DNA of 64,000 nucleotides from Clostridium sp. DSM 17811. Its GTDB lineage: Bacteria; Bacillota; Clostridia; Clostridiales; Clostridiaceae. The DNA lies in assembly GCF_018861905.1 (NCBI RefSeq), contig NZ_JAHLDU010000006.1:62001-126000 (forward strand), given 5' to 3'. Shown one piece after another: positions 8,374 to 17,119 of this stretch. The notes under the pieces are model-generated. The model searched no databases and had not been told where the DNA came from. It was given only the letters and a program-made list of their open reading frames with translations. A program made the translations under genes and the position numbers. Position 1 is the first letter of the stretch; every line of letters begins with the position of its first letter.

Positions 8374-8502
8374 CTTTTATACCTCCTATTTTTTATTTGT
8401 TACAGTAAAATTTATATAAAAGTTTTAAAAAAAACCTGTAACCAAAATTATTGTAGCTCATCACAATCAATCGTAACGATTACAACCAAACCCCATTAAA
8501 TC

Positions 8503-8976
8503 TTATAGTTTTGACATTAAATCCACTTTTGAATCTGAATAAATTTTTCTTATTTCTAGTTCAATGCCTTTTTTATTTAATGTTTTGAAAGCTTTAATAT
8601 CTGTATCATCTACTGATACTACACTAGTTATTTGTTTCTTTCCTTGTTTAAATGACATACCACCAATATTTACACTCTTTATGGCTACTCCGCTTTCAAC
8701 CATTCTTACAACATCAGTTGGATTAGTGAATAGAAATAGCACTCTATCATCTTTGTATTTAGGAATATTATAAGCTCTTATTGCCTCATCAATTCCTACA
8801 ACACTTGATTTAATTCCCGGAGGTGCAACTTGCTCCAAAAGTATCTTTCTAATTGGGTCCTTTGTTACATCATCATTACATACAATTATTCTTTGGCATT
8901 TTGTGTGTTTTGACCAAATTGTTGCTACTTGACCATGTATTAATCTGTCATCAATTCTTGCAAGCACTATATTCAT
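8503..8976 (-). CDS. PTS mannose/sorbose-class free IIB component
   Basis: A 157-residue IIB protein, MNIVLARIDDRLIHGQVATIWSK, with phosphorylated His14. It is the first gene after the sigma-54 promoter. Start ATG 8976 follows GAGGAGGATGATTTGCA. Because the next gene already carries a IIB domain, this copy is extra. In related operons the IIB protein phosphorylates LevR-type regulators, so a regulatory role or a second specificity is possible. This is inference. Confidence 0.92.
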   Translation of the reverse strand: MNIVLARIDDRLIHGQVATIWSKHTKCQRIIVCNDDVTKDPIRKILLEQVAPPGIKSSVVGIDEAIRAYNIPKYKDDRVLFLFTNPTDVVRMVESGVAIKSVNIGGMSFKQGKKQITSVVSVDDTDIKAFKTLNKKGIELEIRKIYSDSKVDLMSKL

Positions 8977-9030
8977 TGCAAATCATCCTCCTCATCACAC
9001 TTTCACCTAAGTTGTCTTACTATTACATAT

Positions 9031-9046
9031 AGCAATTATCACGCCA
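9031..9046 (-). promoter_or_regulatory. Sigma-54 (-24/-12) promoter of the PTS operon
   Basis: The minus strand reads TGGCGTGATAATTGCT. It has the invariant GG and GC separated by 10 bases, matching the consensus TGGCAC-N5-TTGCA/T. It lies 55-70 bp upstream of the IIB start and next to a gene for a sigma-54-dependent activator, which supports the call strongly. Confidence 0.9.
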
Positions 9047-9130
9047 AAACAGTGTATTATTTATTATATTTGTGTTAACTCTTCTAAAATAGCCATTTTT
9101 CGTTTCAAATTCTTTTTATTTTTTTTATAT

Positions 9131-9209
9131 TGATACACTTCTTTTATAGTTTTAATACTAACTTTAATTTTTCGCTTATAAAAAAGTGTATCAAAAGAGA
9201 AGTGTATCA
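9131..9209 (-). promoter_or_regulatory. Upstream activator sites for the LevR-type regulator
   Basis: Three exact copies of TGATACACTT/AAGTGTATCA: plus orientation at 9131-9140, and opposite orientation at 9184-9193 and 9200-9209 (16 bp apart). They lie 85-165 bp upstream of the -24 element, the usual distance for enhancer sites of sigma-54 activators. Binding by the adjacent regulator is inferred. Confidence 0.7.
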
Positions 9210-9221
9210 GCATATTACCCT

Positions 9222-12017
9222 CTATTCTATCATTTCTGCTAAAAATAATATTTCATCTTCATTTAAGCTTATGTTTATTGCATCTTTAAATACTTTGTTT
9301 GCCCCTGTAATAATCTCTACCAAGTGTGAATCTATGTTAGCTTTTTCCCTCTTGTACTTTAACCCATCCTTTATTATCATTCTCTCTAGGGCACAACCTA
9401 CATGCACCATTATTCTTATTTTGGTTGAATTGTTAAAGCTTATTTTTGTTTTTTCTTCTAAAAGATTTACGAATTGATACAATAATCCTATTATTTTAGA
9501 AGGGTTTAAATAAGTTAAAAATTGATTTAAACTGTCTTCACATAGATCCTTAACTACTGTATTTTCATGGCCTTTTTCAATTTTAAAGTTTTTTTTCTGT
9601 ATTATACTCATTAAAACATTTTCACCATTACCGCTAATTAGCTCTTCAAGGGAGATAAAAGCCGCTTCAATTTTAGGGTTTATTATACCAACAGAAGCTA
9701 TAATAGTATAGTTATTTTTTATTTTTATTATTTCCTTTTTTATGTCTTTTATGCCTATTGGTAAAATTTCAATTTCTTTTTCATCTGTACTTCTAACAAT
9801 GTTCTCCACAAGTTCTTTTAGTTTAACTGCAGTCCCCTCGCCAGTTGCGCATATTGTTATTATTGCCTTTTTCTTATTTGTATCGTCTTCATTAATACCT
9901 TTCTCTTCTTCCTCAATCTTTGAATATCCTCTAAATTGCTTTAGAGAATTATATAAGGCCTCTAAGTTCATATCTAAAATAGTTGCTTTCCTTATGGCTT
10001 CTAATACTAATGAGGTGGTAACCATATCTAGTGTCTTAACCTTTATATCTGTTTTTTCCATTATTATAGACTCAAAGTTAACAAGTGAACCCATATCCAC
10101 AAGTAATAGGACCCCCTTACCCATGTCTATTTCCCTAACCTTTTCAATAACTTCATCCAACGTTTTAGTAGGACTAACTTCGAGTGGCATATCTATTGCT
10201 TCGATTACACCCTCACCTAGAAGCTGCCTTGCCACATTAACCATACTACTTGCTGTGCTGCTCCCATGTGCTGCTACAATTATTGCCACATGCTGATTTG
10301 TTTGTTCCTCCGTAATAGAACTGATTAACAATGTAAGATATATAACTTCAATCTTTGGAACAACCACATTATATTTTTTTTCAACCATTCCCTTTACGTC
10401 TACTGCAATATTAAATTCTGTACGTTTATCATCTATTATGCCCTCTATATTTTTATACTTAAGATTTTGATGATTACTTAATCTGTTTAAAAATGAACTT
10501 AAATGTAGACTTAATGCATATAAAAATCTATCAGTTAGTGTTTTATCAAGCTTTTTTTCAATCATGTCCATTATTTCTTCTGAGAATTCAAGAATATCTT
10601 CATCTACTATTTTTAATATTTTACTTCTACCATCCTCATCACTTTTAACCTTGTTATAAAAAGATTTAATATGCACATTAATATCAGTTGTAATAAAATT
10701 GTTTATATATTCCTCATCCGCACCTCCTTTTTTAAGTATTGCTGCCTTATCTTCTATTATCTTGTATAAATTAAAAGGTGGATCATAAGGATCTTTTTCA
10801 ATTAATACACTGTGACCTTCTGGAGTAACTATTAACTTGGAATCTAAATATCCAGATATTTCTTCCATTTCTTTGCGTTTGCCACTTAAATAAAATAATC
10901 CACTTTTAATATCTGAAGGCAACGATTTAAAATCTATTTCTATAAAATCCTTATTATTGATACTATTTAAAAAGCCCTTAGCGCAAATAAGTTGGATATT
11001 TGATTTCATCTGACCAATATTTCCATAAGATGTGCTTCCAATAATTGCTTTCACTGCTTCATCCTCAATTTTTATTACTTTATTTACTCTATGTGCCTCA
11101 TTGGCTAATAAAAATTTGATAAAATCAACTTTATCACTGGCTGTCCTTTTATCAAAGTTGGGAATAGTTATAATTATGGGTATTCTTCTTACAAATGTCT
11201 TTAGTAGTGATGAATTGGGATCCTCCGTAGTGGCCCCAATTATTAAAACACAGGATTTTCTGTTTCTCTCTGTCTCACCTAATCTATTAAACATACCTGT
11301 ATCCATAAAATAAAACAACATTTCCTGTCCTTCTGGTGGTAATCTGTGTATTTCATCTAGAAATAGTATACCTGTATCTGCTTTTTCAACAATTCCAGCC
11401 TTTTCGCTATCAGCACCCGTGTATGCTCCTTTAATATGTCCAAACAGATGTGAGATTAAAAGTTGAGGATTGTTATAATAATCAGCACAATTAAATACTA
11501 TAAATGGTGATTTTTCATCCAATTTTTTCGAATACTTTGCTTGTTTGTACATCATATTTGCAAATAAGGTTTTACCAACTCCTGTTTGACCAACAATTAA
11601 TGTGTGCAAACCATTTGGAGGATAAAGTATTGCAGCTTTCGCCTGTTCAATTTGATTTTTAAGACTAGTTTGTGCTCCAATAAGTTTATCAAAAGGACAT
11701 TCTTCCTTACTAGTTTCATTTTTTTCAAGGAATAATTCATTTAAATTTTTTACTTCTAATGGCCCAACTGGTAACTTTTTATTCAAAATTCTTTCTAAAC
11801 AAGCATTATCAACGTATAACACAGGTCTAGATTTTATTTTTATTATTCTATCTTGTCTAAGCAATTCATTTAATTCCATACTTACGTTATTTCTTAAAAT
11901 ATCTAAACTCTGAGATATTTCAGTTGCGCTAAAACCGATTTTCTCCTCTAAGTTTTCACGATTAAATTTTTCTGTTTTTCTAGCAATATACGCATAGATT
12001 TTTTCGCTTCTCTTCAC
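9222..12017 (-). CDS. levR: LevR/ManR-type sigma-54-dependent PTS-controlled activator
   Basis: A 931-residue activator of the neighbouring PTS operon. Order of parts: N-terminal helix-turn-helix (about 1-65); AAA+ sigma-54 interaction domain (about 110-350) with Walker A GQTGVGKT (143-150), GAYTGA loop (197-202) and Walker B GILFLDEIH (216-224); PRD1 (about 420-540); EIIA-mannose-like domain with VAAHGSSTASS (about 570-690); EIIB-like part with ICATGEGTA (about 720-800); C-terminal PRD2. The PTS domains let sugar flux tune activity. GTG 12017 is preceded by GGGAGTGATAAT. The in-frame ATG at 12107 lies inside the promoter and would translate a DNA repeat. Confidence 0.93.
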   Translation of the reverse strand: MKRSEKIYAYIARKTEKFNRENLEEKIGFSATEISQSLDILRNNVSMELNELLRQDRIIKIKSRPVLYVDNACLERILNKKLPVGPLEVKNLNELFLEKNETSKEECPFDKLIGAQTSLKNQIEQAKAAILYPPNGLHTLIVGQTGVGKTLFANMMYKQAKYSKKLDEKSPFIVFNCADYYNNPQLLISHLFGHIKGAYTGADSEKAGIVEKADTGILFLDEIHRLPPEGQEMLFYFMDTGMFNRLGETERNRKSCVLIIGATTEDPNSSLLKTFVRRIPIIITIPNFDKRTASDKVDFIKFLLANEAHRVNKVIKIEDEAVKAIIGSTSYGNIGQMKSNIQLICAKGFLNSINNKDFIEIDFKSLPSDIKSGLFYLSGKRKEMEEISGYLDSKLIVTPEGHSVLIEKDPYDPPFNLYKIIEDKAAILKKGGADEEYINNFITTDINVHIKSFYNKVKSDEDGRSKILKIVDEDILEFSEEIMDMIEKKLDKTLTDRFLYALSLHLSSFLNRLSNHQNLKYKNIEGIIDDKRTEFNIAVDVKGMVEKKYNVVVPKIEVIYLTLLISSITEEQTNQHVAIIVAAHGSSTASSMVNVARQLLGEGVIEAIDMPLEVSPTKTLDEVIEKVREIDMGKGVLLLVDMGSLVNFESIIMEKTDIKVKTLDMVTTSLVLEAIRKATILDMNLEALYNSLKQFRGYSKIEEEEKGINEDDTNKKKAIITICATGEGTAVKLKELVENIVRSTDEKEIEILPIGIKDIKKEIIKIKNNYTIIASVGIINPKIEAAFISLEELISGNGENVLMSIIQKKNFKIEKGHENTVVKDLCEDSLNQFLTYLNPSKIIGLLYQFVNLLEEKTKISFNNSTKIRIMVHVGCALERMIIKDGLKYKREKANIDSHLVEIITGANKVFKDAINISLNEDEILFLAEMIE

Positions 12018-12035
12018 ATTATCACTCCCAAAGAT

Positions 12036-12072
12036 TAATATACTTAATACACTTAATACATTTAATACACTT
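12036..12072 (-). repeat. Four 9-bp tandem repeats in the levR leader
   Basis: On the minus strand AAGTGTATTA, AAATGTATTA, AAGTGTATTA and AAGTATATTA follow each other with a 9 bp period (the last base of one is the first of the next). They differ by one base from the activator sites AAGTGTATCA at 9131-9209. They lie directly after the -10 element and before the ribosome site of levR, where a bound protein would block transcription. Confidence 0.75.
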
Positions 12073-12077
12073 CCCTT

Positions 12078-12107
12078 ATTATAAACTGTATTGAAATGAA
12101 TATTCAA
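12078..12107 (-). promoter_or_regulatory. Promoter of the levR gene
   Basis: TTGAAT (12107-12102), 18 bp spacer, TATAAT (12083-12078) on the minus strand, immediately upstream of the 9-bp repeats. Confidence 0.65.
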
Positions 12108-12114
12108 GTTTTAA

Positions 12115-12166
12115 GTGTAAAAAAAAAGCTTCTTAGCATCAATTTTTTAATTTCAATGCTAAAAAG
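12115..12166 (-). terminator. Terminator after the M20 amidohydrolase gene
   Basis: Minus-strand CTTTTTAGCAT pairs with ATGCTAAGAAG (12166-12156 with 12139-12129) and is followed by a run of nine T. It separates the M20 gene from levR. Confidence 0.75.
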
Positions 12167-12197
12167 TGTCAATTTAAATTATTAAGTATGAATTTGT

Positions 12198-13364
12198 TTA
12201 TAGATTGGTTGTACTCTGAATAAACTCTTCTTTTATCTTTGAAAGCAAATCTCTATTCGTAATAACATCATATCCTGTTAGAGCTAGCGCTGTAGCCCCT
12301 ATAATTAAAGCATTATGTGCCTGCTTTGTTATTGTCGCTTTAGCCATTTCCTTTGTATGTAAACTTAAGTTTGGATTACCTATTCCAAGTAGCGGATGAA
12401 TTGACGGCACAATATAGCTTACATTTCCCATATCTAAAGATCCAATATTTTCTGGTGGGTTAATATCTGTTATACCAAGACTTCTCAAATTATCATTAAA
12501 TGTCTCAGACAGATTTTCATTTGTGTTCATATCATCAAATGGCGATTCATATAAACTAACTTCAAGAGTTGCCCCAGTCATAAGTGCTGCTCCGCTCGCA
12601 ATATTTTTCACCTTTTGAATTACTTCCTTCAAGTAACTTTTCTTAAGAGCCCTTACATAAAATTTTGCAACTGCTCTACCTGGTACTATGTTTGCAGCGA
12701 TGCCACCTTCACTTATAATCCCATGGATCCTTACATCAGACGTTACATGTTGCCTTATAGCATTTACACCATTAAACATTAATATAACAGCATCCAAAGC
12801 ATTAATTCCTTTTTCAGGCGAACTTGATGCATGACTAGACTTCCCAGTAAATTCAAACTGTAGTGCTTCCATTGCAAGTGACGGCCCACTTTTACATGTT
12901 TTACCATACGGATGCATTATCATAGCAACATCAACATTGTCAAATACACCTTGCTTTGCCATGTCACTTTTCGCACCATTTGTTTCCTCAGCAGGAGTTC
13001 CATAAACCTCTATTTTCCCACCTACTTCCCTTAATACCTTACTTAAACCTATCGCCGCACCAATACTAATTGTGCCAATCATATCGTGACCACACCCGTG
13101 TCCTATTTCTGGCAGTGCATCATATTCACATAAAAAAGCAATAGTCGGCCCTTTTTTATTACTGTCATATACTGCTTTAAATGCAGTTTTTCTATTTGCT
13201 ATTCCAGCTTCAACTTTAAACGAATATTCCGATAATAAAGATGTTAATTTGTAAACAGACTTAAATTCTTCATTACCTAATTCAGGATTAAAATAAATGT
13301 AATCATTTATTTCACATAGTTTTTCTTTTATACTATTAACTTGCTTAATAATTTTGTCTTTCAT
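12198..13364 (-). CDS. M20-family amidohydrolase (AbgB/HipO-like)
   Basis: A 388-residue metallopeptidase-fold enzyme expected to cleave N-acyl or aminobenzoyl amino acids in the cytosol. Metal-site motifs are GHGCGHD (Cys91, His93) and PAEETNG (Glu127/128), and the dimerisation domain is inserted in the middle. The motif LHTKEMA near the C-terminus is also typical of the family. The length matches M20D peptidases. ATG 13364 follows AAAAAGGAGTACAAATAA. It lies 70 bp after hom with a hairpin between, so it may be only partly co-transcribed. The substrate is not predictable. Confidence 0.88.
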   Translation of the reverse strand: MKDKIIKQVNSIKEKLCEINDYIYFNPELGNEEFKSVYKLTSLLSEYSFKVEAGIANRKTAFKAVYDSNKKGPTIAFLCEYDALPEIGHGCGHDMIGTISIGAAIGLSKVLREVGGKIEVYGTPAEETNGAKSDMAKQGVFDNVDVAMIMHPYGKTCKSGPSLAMEALQFEFTGKSSHASSSPEKGINALDAVILMFNGVNAIRQHVTSDVRIHGIISEGGIAANIVPGRAVAKFYVRALKKSYLKEVIQKVKNIASGAALMTGATLEVSLYESPFDDMNTNENLSETFNDNLRSLGITDINPPENIGSLDMGNVSYIVPSIHPLLGIGNPNLSLHTKEMAKATITKQAHNALIIGATALALTGYDVITNRDLLSKIKEEFIQSTTNL

Positions 13365-13385
13365 TTATTTGTACTCCTTTTTACA

Positions 13386-13414
13386 AAAACAACTAACAAA
13401 TTGTTAGTTGTTTT
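13386..13414 (-). terminator. Hairpin between hom and the M20 gene
   Basis: Perfect 10 bp stem (13390-13399 with 13401-13410), followed on the minus strand by TTTTTG. It can terminate the lysC-hom mRNA, possibly with read-through. Confidence 0.65.
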
Positions 13415-13434
13415 GTTTTGTTCATCTTATAATA

Positions 13435-14724
13435 TTAATTAAATGATTCTATTCTTATTATGCTTTCTATTTCATTAACATTTTCTAGTTCTTTTATTTT
13501 CTTAAGTGACTCTCTTATATTTCTTTCTGTACTTTTATGTGTAATAAATGCTAGTAATACATACTCTTTATGAACTACATCTTGAGTAAGAGATGTGATG
13601 CTAACATTATTTTTTCCAAATATTTTCGCTGTATCGCCTAAAACTCCGGCCCTATCTTTAACATTAAGCCTTATATAAAATTCTGATTCGTTTTCATCCG
13701 AGTTTTTCACTTCTTTAAAATCTTCCTCACCACTAATAGCCTTTAAATCAGAAGGCTTTACATTATTTCGAAGTATAGATATTATATCGCCTACAACCGC
13801 ACTACCAGTTGGCAAATCTCCTGCTCCTTTTCCGTATAACATTAGTTCTCCAACTGCATTTCCTTTTATTAAGATCGCATTAAACGCATCATTTACATTT
13901 GCCATTGGGTGGTTTGATGGTATTAACGTTGGATGTACTCTAAGCTCTAACTTATTATTTTCTTCCTTAGCTATTGCTAAAAGTTTTATTGTATAACCGA
14001 ACTTTTGCGCATATTCTATATCTACAGCACTTATATTTCTTATACCTTCCCTATAAATACAATCATGATCAACCTTAGTTCCAAATGCTAGCGAAGCCAT
14101 TATAGCAAGCTTATATACAGCATCAAAGCCATCAACATCAGATGTTGGATCGGCCTCAGCATACCCCTTATCTTGAGCCTCTTTTAATGCCTCATCAAAA
14201 CTAATTCCGTCGTTTGTCATTTTACTTAATATATAATTAGTTGTTCCATTTATAATTCCAATTATCTGTTCAATTCTGTTAGCTGTAAGACTCTCATTAA
14301 TTTCTCGTATTATTGGTATTCCACCAGCCACACTTGCCTCATAATAAAACAGGACATTTTCTTCTTCTGCTATTTTAAATAACTCTTCGCCCCAGTTTGC
14401 AACAACTAATTTATTTGCAGTTACGATATGTTTTTTAGCTTTCATAGCTCTTATCATATATTCCTTAGCCTGCCCACGTCCACCAATAAGTTCAACTACA
14501 ATTTTTATACTATCGTCATTAATAATATCATCAATATTATTTGTTAATACACCCTTAGGCAATTCAATTTCTCTCTTCTTACTTATGTCACTGACTAGTA
14601 TTTTAGCTACCTCTATATCATAATTTGACCGTTTCATTATTTCTTTCCGGTTTTCTTGTAATATCTTCCATACGCCTGTTCCAACATTTCCAAAACCTAA
14701 AATTGCTATCTTTACCTTTTCCAT
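13435..14724 (-). CDS. hom: Homoserine dehydrogenase
   Basis: Reduces aspartate semialdehyde to homoserine, the branch point to threonine and methionine. The 429-residue product begins MEKVKIAILGFGNVGTGVW (Rossmann loop GFGNVG, 10-15). It has NGTTNYIL and the catalytic region PTSDVDGFDAVYKL, and ends in an ACT domain for allosteric control (about 345-429). I chose ATG 14724, preceded by AAGGAGGAAATTAAT; the frame extends 12 codons upstream without a better site. It follows lysC by 40 bp in one operon. No classical homoserine kinase gene is nearby; compare the gene at 1-640. Confidence 0.95.
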   Translation of the reverse strand: MEKVKIAILGFGNVGTGVWKILQENRKEIMKRSNYDIEVAKILVSDISKKREIELPKGVLTNNIDDIINDDSIKIVVELIGGRGQAKEYMIRAMKAKKHIVTANKLVVANWGEELFKIAEEENVLFYYEASVAGGIPIIREINESLTANRIEQIIGIINGTTNYILSKMTNDGISFDEALKEAQDKGYAEADPTSDVDGFDAVYKLAIMASLAFGTKVDHDCIYREGIRNISAVDIEYAQKFGYTIKLLAIAKEENNKLELRVHPTLIPSNHPMANVNDAFNAILIKGNAVGELMLYGKGAGDLPTGSAVVGDIISILRNNVKPSDLKAISGEEDFKEVKNSDENESEFYIRLNVKDRAGVLGDTAKIFGKNNVSITSLTQDVVHKEYVLLAFITHKSTERNIRESLKKIKELENVNEIESIIRIESFN

Positions 14725-14764
14725 ATTAATTTCCTCCTTAAATATAACTTCCTCATTCAATGAT

Positions 14765-16078
14765 TTAATTTTCGAATGCCTTATACACTGCCCTTATTGC
14801 CCTTTCGAAATCTTCGTTTTCTACGCCAACAATTATGCTCATCTCACTGGACCCTTGATTTATCATTCTAATATTTATATTATCTTTTTCTAATGAACTA
14901 AATACTCTAGCAGATATCCCCTTGGTCTTTATCATTCCCTCTCCAACAACTGCTATCAATGCCATATTAGGATGTACTATTATTGAATCTGGATTACACT
15001 GTTTTTCAATCTCTTCTAATATTTTATCAATTTTATTTTCCAGTTCAGAATCATCAATTACTAGTGAAATGGAATCTATCCCTGATGGCATATGCTCAAA
15101 TGCTACACAATTACTTTCAAGAACTGTAAGAACCCTTCTACAATATCCTATATCTTTATCCATAAGTGTCTTTTCTATAGCAATTACTGTAAAATCTTTT
15201 TTTCCTGCTATACCTGTAATATTACCAGATTTCACTTCTATTTTATCATTTAAAATAAAGGTTCCCTTTTCTTCTGGTTTGTTAGTGTTTTTTATATTTA
15301 TCGGAATTCCCTCATTCTTAACAGGAAAAACTGCTTCTTCATGAAAAACATGTGCCCCCATATATGATAATTCCCTAAGTTCTTTATATGTTACCTCTTT
15401 AATAGGTTTAGGATTATTAACAATGCTTGGATCTGCCATTAAGAAACCTGACACATCAGTCCAATTTTCATAAACTACTGCCCCTACCCCCTTAGCAATT
15501 ATTGCCCCAGTAATGTCAGAACCACCTCTTGAAAAGGTTCTTATCTTTCCATCACTAGACGCGCCATAAAATCCTGGAATTACCGCTTTCTTAACTTTTG
15601 CTAATCTAATATCTATAGACGCGTATGTTGCTTTTTCATCTAATCGTCCATCTTTTGTAAAAACAATAAGCTCAGCAGCATCAACAAATTCATACCCCAA
15701 ATATTCAGCAAGCATTAATGCATTTAAATATTCTCCCCTACTTGCAACATAGTCTTCTGAAGCACCATCAATTATTTTTTCCTTAAGGATCCTTAAATAT
15801 TCTAACATATTAATGGAAAGATTTAATTCACTACACAAACTAATATATCTTTCTTCAATTAATTTGAACAATTCATCGAATGGCAGAGATTTTTCAACAT
15901 GTTGATGACACAAATACAAAAGATCTGTAATTTTATAATCACTTTTACTTCTCTTACCTGGAGCTGAAGGTACAATATAACACCTCATATCATCTGATAA
16001 AACAATGTTTTTTACTTTTTTAAATTGTCCGCTATCACATAATGAACTCCCACCAAATTTTGAAACTTTAACTTGCAT
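14765..16078 (-). CDS. lysC: Aspartate kinase
   Basis: Phosphorylates aspartate, the first step toward lysine, threonine and methionine. The 437-residue monofunctional enzyme begins MQVKVSKFGGSSLCDSGQFKKV (kinase signature KFGGSS) and contains SRGGSDITGAIIAKGVGA. Two C-terminal ACT domains (about 290-437) give feedback control. ATG 16078 follows AGTAGGGGGTAAAAATT. First gene of the operon with hom. The N-terminal half departs somewhat from the Bacillus LysC pattern, as in clostridial isozymes coupled to hom, so threonine-type feedback is plausible but not shown. Confidence 0.94.
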   Translation of the reverse strand: MQVKVSKFGGSSLCDSGQFKKVKNIVLSDDMRCYIVPSAPGKRSKSDYKITDLLYLCHQHVEKSLPFDELFKLIEERYISLCSELNLSINMLEYLRILKEKIIDGASEDYVASRGEYLNALMLAEYLGYEFVDAAELIVFTKDGRLDEKATYASIDIRLAKVKKAVIPGFYGASSDGKIRTFSRGGSDITGAIIAKGVGAVVYENWTDVSGFLMADPSIVNNPKPIKEVTYKELRELSYMGAHVFHEEAVFPVKNEGIPINIKNTNKPEEKGTFILNDKIEVKSGNITGIAGKKDFTVIAIEKTLMDKDIGYCRRVLTVLESNCVAFEHMPSGIDSISLVIDDSELENKIDKILEEIEKQCNPDSIIVHPNMALIAVVGEGMIKTKGISARVFSSLEKDNINIRMINQGSSEMSIIVGVENEDFERAIRAVYKAFEN

Positions 16079-16225
16079 AATTTTTACCCCCTACTGTCTT
16101 AATTTAAAAAGTTATGAATTACAACTTATAGAAGGCAATCCTATATTACCTTTTATAAAAAAGTCCATTAGCTTATAGCATACTTGAACTTATTTTATAA
16201 CTATATTAACATCATAAATTAGTAT
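16079..16225 (-). other. Untranslated leader of lysC
   Basis: About 150 bases between the predicted transcription start and lysC. It can form small hairpins (for example AAGGTAA with TTGCCTT near 16130-16155, and AAGTT with AACTT nearer the gene), but no lysine riboswitch, T-box or SAM signature is visible. Confidence 0.5.
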
Positions 16226-16232
16226 TGAATTA

Positions 16233-16260
16233 ATTATACTCGTTTTTTCTAAAATGTCAC
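16233..16260 (-). promoter_or_regulatory. Promoter of the lysC-hom operon
   Basis: GTGACA (16260-16255), 16 bp spacer, TATAAT (16238-16233) on the minus strand. Confidence 0.55.
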
Positions 16261-16385
16261 ATAATTTTTACGTCTTTTGGCGAAATATTCTGTTTTTATT
16301 GGTTTTTTTGATTTTAATTTCAAATTAATTATATGAAAAGCTCATATTTGTTAATAATTTAAAATGAAATCACGCTTTACTTTAA

Positions 16386-16421
16386 CAAAAAAAGCTGCAA
16401 AGTAACACTTCACAGCTTTTT
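16386..16421 (-). terminator. Terminator after the flavodoxin-DUF3793 genes
   Basis: Thirteen-base-pair stem with two G-U pairs (16391-16403 with 16407-16419), followed on the minus strand by a T run (TTTTTTTGTT). Confidence 0.85.
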
Positions 16422-16474
16422 CATTTATTTAATTATAACATTATATATATTTACTGGATATGAAATTCACCAAT

Positions 16475-17086
16475 TTATTGTGCTTGTTTTAGTAACTCAG
16501 TTGGTTTCATACCTTTTATCATTAATTTTATAATAGTAGCTTTTATCTCATTATATTTATTAAAGATAATTTCAGCTTTTTCAATATCATGATATACCTT
16601 CCAATAACCAACCATTTTACACTTCTCATTTGGACAGTCAACAAAAGATACTACATCCTCTAACGGATATCCCAAAAAGATTCCAATCTCATGAGGACAC
16701 ATTTTCTGGAATCTTTTCCCTAATAATATTAAACACTGTTTTATATTCATATTTTCAGTGTATCCAAACCTTTTTAGAAATAACATGTTTTTATTATCTT
16801 TTATACTTACCTCCATTTTTTCCTTATTATAAAATAATACAAATGTATTTGTTGTATCTTTTTTTAATTCAAAGTAATCAATATCTAGTTTTTCTTTCAC
16901 TTCATTTTTATATTTTTCCCATATGTTGTTTAAGTTTCTATTACTATTACTAAAATTAATTAAAGAGGATATCTTATGTTTTTTTATAGTTGGTGCCGCA
17001 TTTCGTATTATTACTGAAAACAAATACTCCAAATCATTATACTCATTTACAATAGAGAGTAATCCTTTTAACTCTTCTAATCCCAT
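16475..17086 (-). CDS. DUF3793 family protein
   Basis: A 203-residue cytosolic protein of the clostridial DUF3793 family, recognised from CPHEIGIFLGYPLEDVVSFVDCPNEKCKMVGYWKVYHD near the middle. Conserved Cys and His residues in this stretch could bind metal or heme, but no function is established. I chose ATG 17086, which has GGAGG six bases upstream; the ATG at 17092 abuts the GGAGG. It follows the flavodoxin gene by 33 bp, and the pair sits behind one Fur-like box, suggesting an iron-linked redox role (inference). Confidence 0.8.
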   Translation of the reverse strand: MGLEELKGLLSIVNEYNDLEYLFSVIIRNAAPTIKKHKISSLINFSNSNRNLNNIWEKYKNEVKEKLDIDYFELKKDTTNTFVLFYNKEKMEVSIKDNKNMLFLKRFGYTENMNIKQCLILLGKRFQKMCPHEIGIFLGYPLEDVVSFVDCPNEKCKMVGYWKVYHDIEKAEIIFNKYNEIKATIIKLMIKGMKPTELLKQAQ

Positions 17087-17119
17087 AAACATCCTCCATT
17101 AATTTTATTTTAAATCTTT

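Noticed and set aside
9742-10296. A 184-codon open frame on the plus strand inside levR
   Set aside because: Antisense shadow of the EIIA/PRD region; Ser/Ile-rich composition without recognisable motif.
12018-12107. Thirty-codon N-terminal extension of the LevR-type regulator
   Set aside because: It lies on the promoter and the 9-bp repeats and has no ribosome site; GTG 12017 has a good one.
16079-16225. Possible lysine riboswitch or T-box in the lysC leader
   Set aside because: The leader is only about 150 bases and lacks the conserved blocks of either class.
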